Positions 46,871 to 59,490 of a DNA stretch of 64,000 nt are shown here, piece after piece. Location: the NCBI GenBank assembly GCA_916700875.1, contig CAKAKS010000031.1, forward strand, positions 12,659,124 to 12,723,123, in the 5' to 3' direction. The notes under the pieces are model-generated. The model did not search any database, was not told the origin of the DNA, and worked only from the letters and a program-made list of their open reading frames with translations. Within the stretch, counting starts at the first letter, position 1. Each line of letters opens with the position of its first letter. This stretch comes from Sebastes aleutianus. Taxonomy: Eukaryota > Chordata > Actinopteri > Perciformes > Sebastidae. The position numbers and the translations under genes are program-made.

Positions 46871-48819
46871 GTGCTTTGTCAGACCCCTTGCCTTCACTTT
46901 TCGATCGCAGTAAACACGTTCGTAATGTTGTGAATTAAACAAAAAACAACATGGCTAGGCTTAAAATTACATTTTTACAGTGAAAATGTGACTTGACGTG
47001 AAAACAGGACACAAATGAAGAGCCGATTGTAAAGATAAACCTAAGTGTTTGTTGGGAGAGTAGGTTTTCCAAATGTTGATGTGAATCATCTGAAACATTT
47101 GAGCGATGGAGCTGGCTCAGGACTTGGCCTGAAGCATATTTTAATGTTGGCAGGTTTAGCTCTGAGGTCTCTCTCTGTGATACTGACAGTAATTGATATT
47201 CATCCGGCGCCTACAGTATAGATGCCAGGACAGTGAGTAGTCTGAATGACCTTTACAAAAATGTTTTCTCCATAACGTCATCTATTTTCACAATTATGAG
47301 ATAATTTCTTGTTAATTGGGCATGAATGATGCTGAGATAATTGCAAACTGTTTTGTCGTCAACGCCTCGTCGCCCAACTCCAAAATGTTTTTTGGGGACT
47401 AATAAATTTGAGTTTATTGGTGCCAAAGGGAAGTTTTGTTTCACAGATAAATAAACTTGGATCTAATGCAGATCTCAGGCACAATGGTGACATCGTACCC
47501 AGGGAGGGATATCCTGCCATGTAAATCCAGACAATGAAGTCTGCATGCTGAAAGCTCCCAGTGCAAAGGACAAAAACAAACACGCTCAGTGCCCTTAATC
47601 CTCATCATAGTTTGGTGCTGTTTATTTATTTGACTGGCATTACAATGCCCAGCTGAATGCATATATCACTATCCAAGAACATCTATATTGAAAACTGATA
47701 ACATTCTATTCTTTTGCAATGCTTGCGGCCCATTTATCCGTCTTGGATATGACTTGATTTGCCGTGGTCTTTGGGAATGGCTTCGGGTTCATTTATGGAG
47801 GTCGTAACTCGGTTTCTATCGAGTGCTGTGCTTTTGTTGGGGAGTGTCGGGCAGTTTACTGTAGCTCTTCAAGTTGATGGTGCATTTTATTTGAGCATCC
47901 ACAAACTGCAGTAAAACTTCCTATGAAAAGAGGCCAGAAAAAAAAGTTACAGCACTTCAGCAGAGCAATAAGGAGATGAAAAAAGAGGTGGAGAGATGGG
48001 GGAGAGAACAGAGGAATAATGGATATGGGTAGTGGCACTTAAGATAGATACTCTCTGATTCCTCATCTGATGAGGAGGAGGGTCAGAAAGATGGAGTGAT
48101 AAAAACAGGATGGAGGAGGAATGGATGTATGAAACGCATATAAGCAGATAATGGAAGGATCAAAGAGGTTGAAAGGTAAAGAAGAGGAGTCACCCTCCAA
48201 GTCTTCACGTATCGCAGAATGGAGAAAATCAACTTAAATGTTACCAGTTTAACAAATATCTGCTTGATTTCTAATGTAAATTTTAGTTGTAGATGTGTCA
48301 ATAAAATCAACTATAAATCATTCAATTAATTGATTTATTATTACAGTAAAGTTGCTGTGTCTTTTGAACATCGTCTGGAATTTGTATTTTCTCGAACAAT
48401 ATTGTAAACATAGAAAAATATCTGTAAAGTTGTGTGTTTCACAAAACATCCTTTCATTGATTCTTGCACGTTGTTGTTCTTTGCATACACAGACGTGAAT
48501 AACATTTCCATACATAGTAACCATTCCACCAGTGTTAAAGGCTATGCATGACAATGTTCGAAATATTCAAAATCGTGTAAATGAAAATGTCCTGACCTTT
48601 TTTGTTTGGTTTTGAATATGTTACTGATTGTCTCGTTGCATATTCAATATCTGACATCAGCTCTGTCTCCTAAAATTTATGTTCCCATACAACAAAACTG
48701 CATTGTGAATTGCGTTTAGAGCGAAAAGTGTCGCGGATTATTTTTGTTTTTGATCAAAAATACATTTGTAATGATAGTCCTCAGAAGTCCATGTAAGGAG
48801 GAGGTTGAGGTGGTGGATG
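46871..48819. other. No gene recognised
   Basis: Non-coding. 46900-47010 carries family A-like fragments (ACATTTTTACAGTGAAAATG). No exon or paired transposon ends seen. Confidence 0.5.
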
Positions 48820-49005
48820 GATCAAACAAATACCGGACTTGTGAAACGTTACCATTCACCTATTTTAATAATTTTTTTAGAGAGTAGATTTTTTCCTATT
48901 TCAGTCATTTTAAGCCAAACCATGTTTTTTTTACTAACCCTAAGCAAGTAATTTTGCTGCCTAAACCTAACCAAGAAGTTTTGTTGTATTTTGTTTTTTG
49001 TTTTG
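48820..49005 (+). repeat. Dispersed repeat family A, partial copy
   Basis: GGATCAAACAAATACCGGACT, then AAGCCAAACCATG, and TTGCTGCCTAAACCTAACC in family order. Confidence 0.6.
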
Positions 49006-49140
49006 TTTCAATTTAGAACATTAATCACATGTTTAAAACTGTTTAAAAGTGCGACCGTAATCTTAATTGAGAATGCACTTTAGTTGTGTATGAACGTAAG
49101 GAGACAAGGTTGAGGTTGCTGTCCTACAACTGTGTCATGT

Positions 49141-49160
49141 AGGGTTAGGGTTAGGGTTAG
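49141..49160 (+). repeat. Short TTAGGG array
   Basis: AGGGTTAGGGTTAGGGTTAG, about three telomere-like units. Too short to be a telomere remnant with confidence. Confidence 0.8.
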
Positions 49161-51677
49161 CCAACTTTAAAAAATGTATTTTGTAAGGAGATCAGGGATA
49201 AATATGGTATTTGTAGATTTGCTGTAATAGTGGATTTCTTTTGACTCCTTCACTTATCTGTAGGCCTGCAGTGACAGCAGTTTCCAATTCAGAGGGAGTT
49301 TTTGTGATTCCCTTTTGTGAATCAGAGCCAACAGCTGTAGGTTCTGTATTTCAAAGCAAATTGGCCCATTTGATTCCATGTCACTGCAAAGCCAATTTAC
49401 CGTAGCTGATCCATTTTTACATTTTATTCAAACGAGCAACTGATGCATGAATCAACCCATCTGTGGACAGTAGCACTTTGTTTCTAGCTCTATCTCACTC
49501 TACTATTGAGAGTTGCAATAGACTTGTTTTGCCAAATCACATTTATGGGTACATTAGTATCCGTCTGGAATTGCTTCAGGGTTCTCGATCAATGGGTAAC
49601 ATCAACTTTGGGAACGTAGTGACAAACAGATTTGCATGGTGGACCAATATCATGTTGGTAGAATTCAATCACACACCGAGGTGTTTTTCCAGGTGTGTAT
49701 GATGCAACAACCTCGTTTCACCAAGCTCATGTGTTTCTAATTAGCACTCACATACCTGAGGGTGCTGCAGTCGTTTGCACAATCTTAGAAGGAGCTCTCA
49801 CTCTGATAGTAAGACACAACACACCAGTGATGAAATAAATAATCTTCCTGTTGCAACCAGAGAAGCTTAATGTGTCACAAACACTCATGGTCCATTTTTA
49901 CAGTCAGTGATTAAACCTATATTCACATTCTCCATTTCACTGAGGTCAAGTTCCACCTGGTGATACTCCTGCTCCGTGGGCTGCTCCCTCACTGCCGAGA
50001 GGGTGAATGAATGTCAGCTGTGTAAATGAAATGCATTGCATCAGGCTGTAGAAAAGGAAATGGAAGAATTGCCACCATCCCTGTACACCAAGCCAGCCAT
50101 CTGTTCCAAATGCCTTCTCTTGGCATAGTGTGCCAGCATATTAAATCCGAGACAACTTTCTTTCCCCCCTCAAGAGACGTTAACCTGTTTAATAAACCCA
50201 CCAGCTCCTGTAGTGTCCCACAATTCCCTACTGTGACTGCAGCCATGTAAAAAGATCTGTTTACCTCCCTATACTGTTTATATGCAATATACCATTACTT
50301 TCCCGATGTCTGGTTCTGCTTACTGTGCTGAATCTAGGCCTACACCTCTAATCTGAGACCTTACACACCGTGACATTGTTCACACCTCCTGCTCCGATCT
50401 TCAGTCCTTATAATTTATTTCAAGCACCTAATTCTTTCAAGCACAGCACACTGGACCATGACCCTGCAAGACAGCACTTTAATCACTGCAACAATGCAAT
50501 ATGCCCAAGGCCTCACTGAACTGTGAAGAAACGTACCCTTAATTGACGTACCCGCTTTCACTATAACCGCGCCTGTACTTGTTGTCCCTGTGCCATTTGA
50601 GTCAATATGCAGTGTGCAACAATGCATCAAAAAAACATCTGCCTTATTGTTAAGCATTTTTCAAAAGGGTATGTCTTCATCAATAATCATGGCAGTTAAC
50701 CACCACAATCACTGTATTACTTTACTGGCAATAGGATTCATTCTGGACACAGTGCAGTTTTCTGTAATATTGTATGAAACTGATGGTCAGTCGCTACTTT
50801 AAAGGACTATATACAAATCTGGGGAAATACCAGAAGTAAACAAGGCACCATTACTGCGGTGGCATCGCCATACAATAGGCGCACGTTTGGATACAAACTG
50901 TCCTAAGAAGTGTACAATTTTCTAGGCTACTTATACCTTTACTTTCTATGTAATGGTACTTTTGACAACGATATCTAGAAGTTCGGGAAGATCCTGTGCA
51001 GTTCTATGATAACAAATACAACTCAAACAGCTGAGGTAATAGATAAAAAGAGCAAATTAAATGATTAGCCAAATATTACATAAAAAGCATTAAAAACAAC
51101 ATGTCATGTATATTACACATTATTATATTACTTACAACAACCACTCATCACTAATGCTGTCATCATTTTAAGCAAAGTTTGGGTAACACACAAATTTCCT
51201 AGTCTGGACACATCCTCTTATTGGGACACGTATTAGGTGTCAAACATTGTCAGAGCTGTCTCTTCCTCTTATCTTGACACATGTTCAACATTTTCAGTCA
51301 TTGTCGTTGGCACAAAAGGTGTTTCAACACCAATTAGTCGATTTGCAATCTCAAAGCAGCCAATAGATCCACTCTCTTGGATACATCTTGACATCACAAT
51401 GGTAGTGACATTGGACTGCTGTCAGAATCTGCTGACACAATAGCTTAAAGGGCAAGAAATTGTTTGATCTTAGATTCCATCTGCGTTGTCTGTGGTCACA
51501 CATTTTGACGGTCACAAAAAACAGTGTAAAAGTGTTGTTACCTTCCTCCCAGATAACACACGATACATGTCAGCTGGAGATTGCTCTGTCTCCTTGAAAG
51601 ACGGGATGAAATGGACTCAGATACAGTGGTGATCATATCCTGTAGGCGTGAATAAGGCCATCAGAACTTTTCAAGTA
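49161..51677. other. No gene or clear repeat recognised
   Basis: Non-coding sequence with only short open frames on both strands and no recognisable domain. Confidence 0.5.
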
Positions 51678-51770
51678 ATAGACCTTTTTCTCAGCAGACA
51701 CTTTGACTTGTCAAAGTAGGAAAAGCACAGGTGCTACTATTAACGCTAATGATAGCTCTGTTCTATTCAA
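51678..51770 (+). repeat. One-ended copy of the 44612 MITE
   Basis: ATAGACCTTTTTCTCAGCAG, TTTGACTTGTCAAAGTAGG, AAAAGCACAGG and TCTATTCAAGTGTCC match the left half of the 44612 element. No right end is seen. Confidence 0.8.
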
Positions 51771-51918
51771 GTGTCCCATACATACATCAACATACACAGT
51801 ACCACGACCCCAATTTTGGCATAGTGGACACAGTTGAAATTGCAGGTCACGTGACACCGATTGGGCCAAAAACACCTTTGCAATGTAAACAATAATTACA
51901 AAAGAAACAGCTGTAAGA

Positions 51919-52150
51919 GGGTGTTCAGACCGAAAACAGCCCTGCATTGGCCAAGGGGCTCCGTTGGCGTAGGTTTGTTGCGTCAGGTATTGGTGAGACA
52001 ATGAAATACGATCCAGGAAGTCCAGTTTGAGAAAGAGATCCCTTACAGAACAATCACAAGATAAATTGTAGAAATATAGACTGCTTCCATTCAAATTAAT
52101 GAGAGGGCTTCGTTTTTTTCACGCAGAGCTGAAGTCGGTCTGAACACGGC
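51919..52150. mobile_element. MITE with GTGTTCAGACCG ends (about 232 bp)
   Basis: Left GGGTGTTCAGACCGAAA; right end CGGTCTGAACACGGCC, its inverse. An inner pair (CAGCCCTGC / ACGCAGAGCTG) is also roughly inverted. No coding frame. Confidence 0.8.
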
Positions 52151-52599
52151 CTAAAACAGTGAATATGTTTTTTTTTGCAGTAATCAGTCAGCAACTTTTA
52201 TTTGAATGAGTGGGGCGCCATGTTGAACACTATCATGTTCTCTAAGTTTGATTTACCAATACTTGCCAAATAAAAAAAAAAGTAATGATGCCATTTAATG
52301 GTAACTTTAACTGAGTACGCTCCTGTCACAGTTTTTTTTTACAGTTTTTTTATTTCTGACATAAGACAGACTTGGACGCAGGCTGTGTCCAAAATCACTC
52401 TCCATTTACTACATTATTGAGATTCCAGCAACTATTGTTGCTGTCTGAGAAACATACAACCATGGTCTAAACAAAGAAACATGATTCTTCAGTGTACTTC
52501 AGTTGTTTTATGTGTTTTTGTGAAGGAAGTGCCTTCTCATGGTGAAACCCAGCAATTGAATGAATGGGCATGTTTGCAGTGGAATCTAGACACACCCTA

Positions 52600-52690
52600 T
52601 CAGGAAACAGGAGGGGGGGTGTGGGGGGGACTCCCAGCGGCTGGAAGTTGGCTGGGAACTGGCTGGCAGCCGGCTGGGAGGGGAATTCAG
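52600..52690. repeat. G-rich tract with GGCTGG repeats
   Basis: GGAGGGGGGGTGTGGGGGGG is followed by several GGCTGG phrases (52636-52680) and GGGAGGGG. Repeated G runs close together could form a G-quadruplex. Confidence 0.7.
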
Positions 52691-54149
52691 TGTGGCTGCA
52701 TCTGTAAACAGTTTCCTGTTCACTATTGAGTGTTTATGAAATAGTGAATGAGTGAACGAGGGGGTGATTTCTGTGTGTTAGTAAGCATGTGAGAGTGGCT
52801 GACTAAATGTTGTTTACTTGTGATATGCAGATAAAAGTATGTCTTTCTGTGTGTGTCTGTGCATGTGAACACCTCAGTGCAGTGATAACCTTGTATTTTC
52901 ACAACCCAGACAGATCCTAATCCTACGAGACATGCCACTCCCCATGTCCTTCCTCTTGTCTTTCACCGTCTTATCTCTGCCACGTTCCTTCTCCCTTCTC
53001 GTCCTCCCCCCGACATCATTTCCCCACCCGGACTGTCCACCATGAGATGACAATTACAAGTCTGTTGACACGCTGATTCCATGGGGGCCTTCGCCTGCTT
53101 TCTCTGTCCTGCAGCATCTGTCTCTCTGTCTGTCTCTCTCCCTTGCCTCTGCATGTTTCTGTCTCGCTGTGTCTCTGTCTACACCTCTGTGTTTTTCTTG
53201 CCCTTCTCTCCTCACTCAGCACTTGTGCACCCATGGGTGTCTCTCTCTCTCTTTTTGTCCCCCGACCAACTGTCCCTCTGGCTCTTTTTGAACTCTTCCT
53301 GCACTTTATGGTGTCCTTCTCCCTTTCAACTTTTCAATTTGTTGTTTTGAAGTTGTCCTTTCCTTTCCCAAGCTGCTGCAGACTTCCCTTACTGAGTCCA
53401 TAAATCATGGCCGCAACTGAGGATACCCAAACACTGTGCTCTGATCTTCTATTTTTATTTCTTTCTTTCATCATCAGGTTTTTGTAGTCTTACAAATTCT
53501 TTCAGGAGCACTGAGGGCTTTTCATTAAGTCACTGAGATAAATGATATAAGCCCTAGAAGCATAGTGCAGTTACACTGCTGGCTTTATGATATGAAAACA
53601 GCTTTATTTCTGCTCTTTAGCGCTATGGGAGGTTATGCAGGGACAGGCCATAGATCTAAGAATGTGTCAGCTCCATCAGCATGTGTGTGTGTTTTTGTGT
53701 ATGTGTGCTGCTGTGGAAAAGGGCCAAGATAGTTGGCAAGACTGTGTTCAGTGTCAGCTTTTATTGGAAATCACGCAGTGTGGAGAAAGCACTGCTTTTA
53801 GTGGCTTTTATTTAAGTGTGGATATAAAACACTATCTTGGAGCGGCCGCTATGTTTGGTCTTTTGATATCCGTGTAATACGGCTGTAGAAAATGCAGCCG
53901 TGTGATGTGAGAGTAAGAGAGCGCTTAAGACGATGTGCAGGGCATTCAAGACATATTGCCATATTTATTTGAATGAAAGAATGAGAGAATCACAGAATTG
54001 AATCCTACTTTTTCAGTAGTGCAGACAGCACAAACAGTGAAACACTAATACAGACAGAGTATGGCATAAGAAACTAAAGTTAGGAGTCAAGAAAGTAATC
54101 TGCTGTAAATGTGATAACACACAAAATCAAAAATGAATCGTCATACACC
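52691..54149. other. No gene recognised
   Basis: Non-coding. 52940-53400 is pyrimidine-rich on the plus strand (TCTCTCTGTCTGTC), which explains the Ser/Leu/Phe-rich open frames there. Confidence 0.5.
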
Positions 54150-54420
54150 TGAGGCCTGCACTTCGGAGCAAGTTCAACATACCCAGGGTATCTTCCCGTT
54201 ATCTGGCCTAAGTAACCATAACAAACGCGATCCCGCTTAGCAATCCTACGATGGCGGTTATCAACTCAAGTAAGAGGTAAATCAACCCAGGGTCAATCTG
54301 GCTATGAGCGTGTTCACATGAAAGGGGTGTTGTTTGCAGCATATGACCAATCACAAACGTGGACAAGTCACATTTTACAAAGGAAGAGCAAACTATATTA
54401 GACAAATACAAAGAAGTTAA
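54150..54420. repeat. One end of a dispersed fish repeat
   Basis: CACTTCGGAGCAAGTTCAAC, ATACCCAGGGTATCTT, TATCTGGCCTAAGTAACC and TCAACCCAGGGTCAA match a dispersed transposon-end sequence I recall from fish genomes. The partner end was not found. Confidence 0.5.
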
Positions 54421-56640
54421 ACACATAAATCAGACTAAAAGTAACACAGTTGAAACTGCCAAACGCAGGAAGGACAGCTGGCAAAGTAGAATAATTGCAG
54501 ATGTGTGAATGTGTAAATGTGAATTGTTAACAAACTTATTAATTTAACGGAATACTCAAAAGCAGATATATTGGTCGAGATGGGTCAGTGATGTATAAAT
54601 AGCTTTCAAAATAGAATGAATGAACAGATTACAGTAGCCTACATTATGCCCTCTGGAGGATCATATCAATATTTCCCAATAACTTTGACATGCAAATTCA
54701 CATCGTTGACCCAGCTCAATTCTGATACTCACAATTTATGTCCACTTTTGTAGTAGTTAGCCCTTTTATGTAGCGAGGCAGTAAGTAAGGGTGTTGGATG
54801 TTGATGGTAAAACTATGTCTCTTAAACAGTGTTAATTTATTGAGTTGGGCGGGTGGAAACTGCAACTGCTCAAACCCCTGAGAGGTGCTGAGAATAGAAT
54901 CTTTAAAAAAATCATAATGGCCACATTTCAAATTAATGCCCATGTCAACATCATTATGGGTCAGCAGACATGCATCATTCAGACTACACAACGTTTGATG
55001 TGATGCATTTTTTAAATAGCAAGGGCTTAACAATGGAAAAGTTATTACAGTAAGATATGTATAAACAGTAGAAAAACTATACACAGTTTAGTTTTAGATA
55101 CAGCTTCATACGCTGACATCTTGCTGCCATTTCATATGTTGCCATTTAACCAATCAGATCTCTGCCTGAGTCATAGGAGCCACCAGTGTTGCTTCCACTA
55201 TACCTAACCATCATTCCACTGCTGCTGATTCGGGACATCGCCTCCACCCCACAGTCATCTCTACTCCTTCCTACCACCCCCAGCGTCTAGACTCCAAATA
55301 TGTCATAATGCTGCACTTTTCACAATGAAAAATCTAATTACCAGATTCTACACTCTTATGTAAAATCCGCAATGCAATAAAAACCTGTTTATCATCATTG
55401 AAATCAATACGAATTAGATGCAATTTTGAACCATGGAAATGTTTCACTTCCCTCTCAGTTAAAATTCATCTACCATGTGAAATAACTGAGATCCTAATAA
55501 CACTAAGCTCAACTTTGCACCTCACCAGAATGTCAAGGAGATGTTGCCCTATTGCAATATAGGCTCACTGGTGTATCTTAATGCGGAGCACATTTCCCCA
55601 GGTGAGAACCAATAAAATTAGAAGAAGACAGGCAATCTTTAGGGGTAAATTGTTTTGAGAGTGCACATACAGCAGTGGAAATCTTTAAATTTTGACATAT
55701 CCTATCATTAGCTTTGCATTTTCATCTGCATCAAGGATCTGGGATCAAATGTTACATGAGATTACATCAGAGACAGTCAGCATGTGTGTGGATGAAAGCG
55801 GCAGAACGGCATAGAAAGATGACTTGAGAAACATGCAAGATGTGGAACATGCAAGCCCATGTACGGTGTGCGGTATCGAGATTATAAATGAGTAGTTTAT
55901 GTAGTAAAAGCTACTTCCTGCATATGTGTGTGTGGGCATTTTTCAAGTGAGTGTGGATGTGTGTGTGTGTTGAAGGGTGGTAGACGATTGGGGACAGGGA
56001 GCCAGAGGGACATGAGGAAGCTGTTTGATGTCATCACCACGTGTCCTTTCTAGTTACCCTTGGCTCTAATCTATGGTGAGACGCTGTCTGAGTCCCTCAT
56101 TAGTTACTGGTAACTCTCTTTAGTGTAATGTCAACTTCCGGAGGCAAGGTTGACTCGTGGACGGAATATCAATGTGAACAGACATGTGGCAAAGGTAGAT
56201 TGTCATGAATATTACTGTCACATGAATAAGAACATGATGATGATGGTGATATGGGTTCCTCGTCTGGGTGTGATGCATCTAAAGGCTGGCCCGCGTTAAC
56301 ATATTTTTCAAATCTTAACAGATGTTTAAAATGTGAGAGACCCCACACATAACGACATGTTTTGTTAGATTTAACAGTTTTGTTCCTATGGTGTGTGGAG
56401 AGCAACGATTTGGCCAAAACAGCACAGCACATACTAACAGATTCATGAACAACAAGAGCCCGACTCCAAAAAAAACCTGGAAATCTCGCAAAATATCTTG
56501 TGATCAAACGTGACTTTAGTGTAAACAAACATGGTGGGCAACAGGCTGGAAGGATTAATGAACACCTGTGTTGTTGCCACAAATCAACAAGATGGCCATT
56601 CAGCCGATTAGACTGTTGTCAGGATATTACATAGACGTTT
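54421..56640. other. No gene or clear repeat recognised
   Basis: Non-coding. Minus-strand open frames at 54716-55084 and 56169-56582 show no family motif. Confidence 0.5.
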
Positions 56641-57134
56641 TCAGTCGCTATAAGCCCCGTCAATGTGGGCCAGTACGGGCCCCACTACACCCACTAGTAG
56701 GTTTTATCATCTATTCACATGGTAGATCCCCGAAAGAAGGTATAAAAGAACACGACAGCGACATCTAGCGACTGTAGTAATTATGACAGGAGCAGAAGCG
56801 GAAGTCAGGCGCTATAGTACATAAAACACAAGGTTTTCACCCAGGAGACCAGAGTTTGCATCTCGTGTGAAACCAACAATGTGTAGTTGTCTTTGGGTTT
56901 GTAATTATTTTAACCGAAAACACAGTTTTTCCCTCAACTAAACTGTTTGTTTGTTGCCTAGACCTAAAGAAGTTGTAGTTTTGTTGCCTAACCCTAAAGA
57001 AGCCTTTTTGTTTGTGTTCCAAACGTGTCGTTTTACAACATGTTAGACCATGTTGCTTTTAAGTTTCACTTTTACAATGTAGTGGGCGTAGTCGGTCCCT
57101 AATGGCCCACATCTATGGTGCTTATAGCGACTGA
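56641..57134. mobile_element. Inverted-repeat element enclosing a family A copy (494 bp)
   Basis: The left end TCAGTCGCTATAAGC is mirrored at the right by CTTATAGCGACTGA. The terminal repeats extend inward (ATGTGGGCC on the left, GGCCCACAT on the right). A further TAGCGACTG at about 56766-56774 may mark a nested shorter element. Confidence 0.8.
56815..57060 (+). repeat. Dispersed repeat family A, copy inside the 56641 element
   Basis: CACCCAGGAGACCAGAGTTTG, CTCGTGTGAAACCAAC and TTGTTGCCTAGACCTAAAG follow family order. A second GTTGCCTAACCCTAAAGAAG phrase follows. Confidence 0.65.
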
Positions 57135-57399
57135 TAACGCACATTTAATGGCCTGGCCCAGTGAAATCAGGTACTCCATTTCCATGAGGTCTTTACTTAC
57201 TTTGCCTCGCGTTTGCATTAGCCGGTTCTCAATTGGCTATCGTTCTTTCCCACGTGACTGCGTCATCAGCTGTCCTCGTGGTTCCCTACACACAACAAGA
57301 TATCTGATCGTAAATATTGAACATGTTTAATATTTGCGATTTGAGATTGGTGCAGCCAGGATGGACTTCTGAACCAATTGGGGGATGCAAAAAACACTC

Positions 57400-57754
57400 T
57401 TAAAGCTGCAGTGGGTAGATATGGAGCGAATATGATTGAAGATAGTTATTTTTATAAAACGGTCACTATATCCTGACAGTAGTGCATGAGACAGGTAATC
57501 TGTAAAAAATCATGTGCCTCTGTGTCCTCCGGTGCTACTAATGGCATCTGCAAGATTTCACAGACCGGAGGAAAACAACCAAGGCTGGAGCCTTGCCGTC
57601 CAGCTGCCATCTATGAGCAGCTGTCAACCACTCGTGAACTCCGATCAAACGGTCAAACTAGGCAGCGCTGATGAAATATGAATCAATATTATGTTACTGT
57701 AATGCCTATTTTTGTTAAATGTCACATAAAATAGTCTGCCTACTGCAGGTTTAA
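57400..57754. mobile_element. Complete TTAA-ended MITE (355 bp)
   Basis: Left end TTAAAGCTGCAGTGGGTAGA; the reverse complement of the right end is TTAAACCTGCAGTAGGCAGA. TTAA on both edges. Shares its left half with the truncated copy at 44876. No protein is encoded; the open frame at 57486-57671 is chance. Confidence 0.93.
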
Positions 57755-58894
57755 CATACCTGGAAAGAAAATCATCAAAGAAATCGGGGCTTTGCTGACG
57801 ATTAATGATTACGCCCAAAATTGGCTTAATTCTCGTGTAGCGTGTAGCGTGTACCCGGCATTAGTCTCAAACATACTGTCTGTGTCTGCACATAATCTGC
57901 AGATATTGTAGGTGATTCTATGTGAAACCTTTTTTTTGTGTTTGCTTTCTGATGTTTTTTTTGTATATGAGGTGAATGGGGGGCATGGGCCTCATTTTAT
58001 AAAGTGAAGCATTCTAATTGAATGGTTGAGGCCCAACAAACTGAGATTACTGACCCTGCATCTTATGAGGTCATAAGCCACCCCTGTAAACTGGTGTGTT
58101 GTTTGTACCAGAGGGCTGGTAATCAAGCTCAAGTCAGGTGGGATTTGACCCTCCCTACAACCCTGCCAGATGCAAGCTCTTCTATCAGCAGAATCGAGGT
58201 GCACCCAGAGTTCACCTATTGCCCGATGTACACACGTGTACACTGTTGTATGCCTGCAAACACAAAGGCATGCACTGCAGAAAGGTGCAGATAGAAATCA
58301 AAAAATCAATTTCTTGCACCTTTATTAGCTATGTTCTTTTAACTTTTGTTTGTTTTTTATCATAATAGAAAACCAGTTATATTATAACATGGCTTTCCCC
58401 ATTTTCTGATATGCATGAAAAACACACGTAAGCCAGCCCATAGGGTAGTAGAGATCAATGACCTTGTGCCAGCAAAAGGGGAATTTCACTGCAAGCTGAT
58501 TTTTTTTAATTTTTTTTCCCATGGCATTAACTGCGCCAAAATATGTGAGCAGTAAATGACAAAGGAGTGCCAGTGAAAAATAAAAAGCAATCTAAGTGCA
58601 AGTGCAATTGGAATGTTCTAATCCAAACAGCCTGCATCCTGTGCTATTTCTTACAGCTTTACTTGAGTGCAAATATGGACCGTTGCAAAACCACATAACT
58701 CTGTTTTATTTTATACATTTATATTTTATTTATTAATTTTATATTTTTTTAAATGTATATATCTATTTATTTTATTTGAATGCCTATGTCACTTTGAAGG
58801 AATTAAATAGATGTGTTTACGTTCACTTCAAAATTTGACATAATTGCATTGGAAAACAAATACCCCCTGCCGAATACTGCCACACATGCAAGTA
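57755..58894. other. No gene or clear repeat recognised
   Basis: Non-coding and AT-rich from 58680 onward. Confidence 0.5.
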
Positions 58895-59490
58895 TAAATT
58901 AGTTAACGCAATAATAATGCATTCATGCAAATTTGTTTGAACGCCACTAATTTCTTTAACTCATTAACGCAACTTGAGATTTTTAATTAACCTCTTCAAA
59001 ATCTGACGGGCCGCCGTTGGGTCGCTCTTTCATCTTTCGGAGGTTGTAGTGGGCCAAGTTTTAAAGCTAGATAGATACCAGATACAAATATACTGGTGGG
59101 TACCCACGAGTCTCCTCTTTACAGACACGCCCACTTTATGATAATCACATGCAGTTTGGGGCAAGTCATAGTCAGCACACTGACACACTGACAGCTGTTG
59201 TTGCCTGTTGGGCTTGAGTTTGCAATGTTATTTGAGCATATTGTTTTATGCTAAATGCAGTACCTGTGAGGGTTTCTGGAGAATATTTGTAATTTTTTTG
59301 TGTTGTTAATTGATTTCCAATAATAAATATATACATACATTAGCATAAAGCAAGCATATTTGCCCACTCCCATGTTGATAAGAGTATTAAATACTTCACA
59401 AATCTTCCTTTAAGGTACATTTTGAACAGATAAAAAATTATATTCATTTGCCATTAAATATTTTAAGCGATTAAAAAGCCCTAATAGAAA
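58895..59490 (+). mobile_element. Degenerate non-autonomous fish repeat with ATTAACGC / AGCCCTAA ends
   Basis: The order AGTTAACGCAATAATAATGC, GAACGCCACTAATTTCTTTA, ACCCACGAGTCTCCTCTTTA, ACACTGACAGCTGTTGTTGC, TCCAATAATAAATATATAC, AGTATTAAATACTTCAC and GATTAAAAAGCCCTAA matches a repeat I remember well from percomorph genomes. An internal part is deleted relative to that memory. No transposase. Confidence 0.75.

Noticed and set aside
51711..52094. 127-codon minus-strand open frame
   Set aside because: It runs across two unrelated MITE remnants, so it is a chance fusion of repeats.
53081..53403. Leu/Ser/Phe-rich open frames resembling membrane segments
   Set aside because: Explained by a TCTC/TGTC pyrimidine-rich tract.
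56169..56582. 137-codon minus-strand open frame
   Set aside because: No recognisable domain, no splice-site support, AT-rich surroundings.
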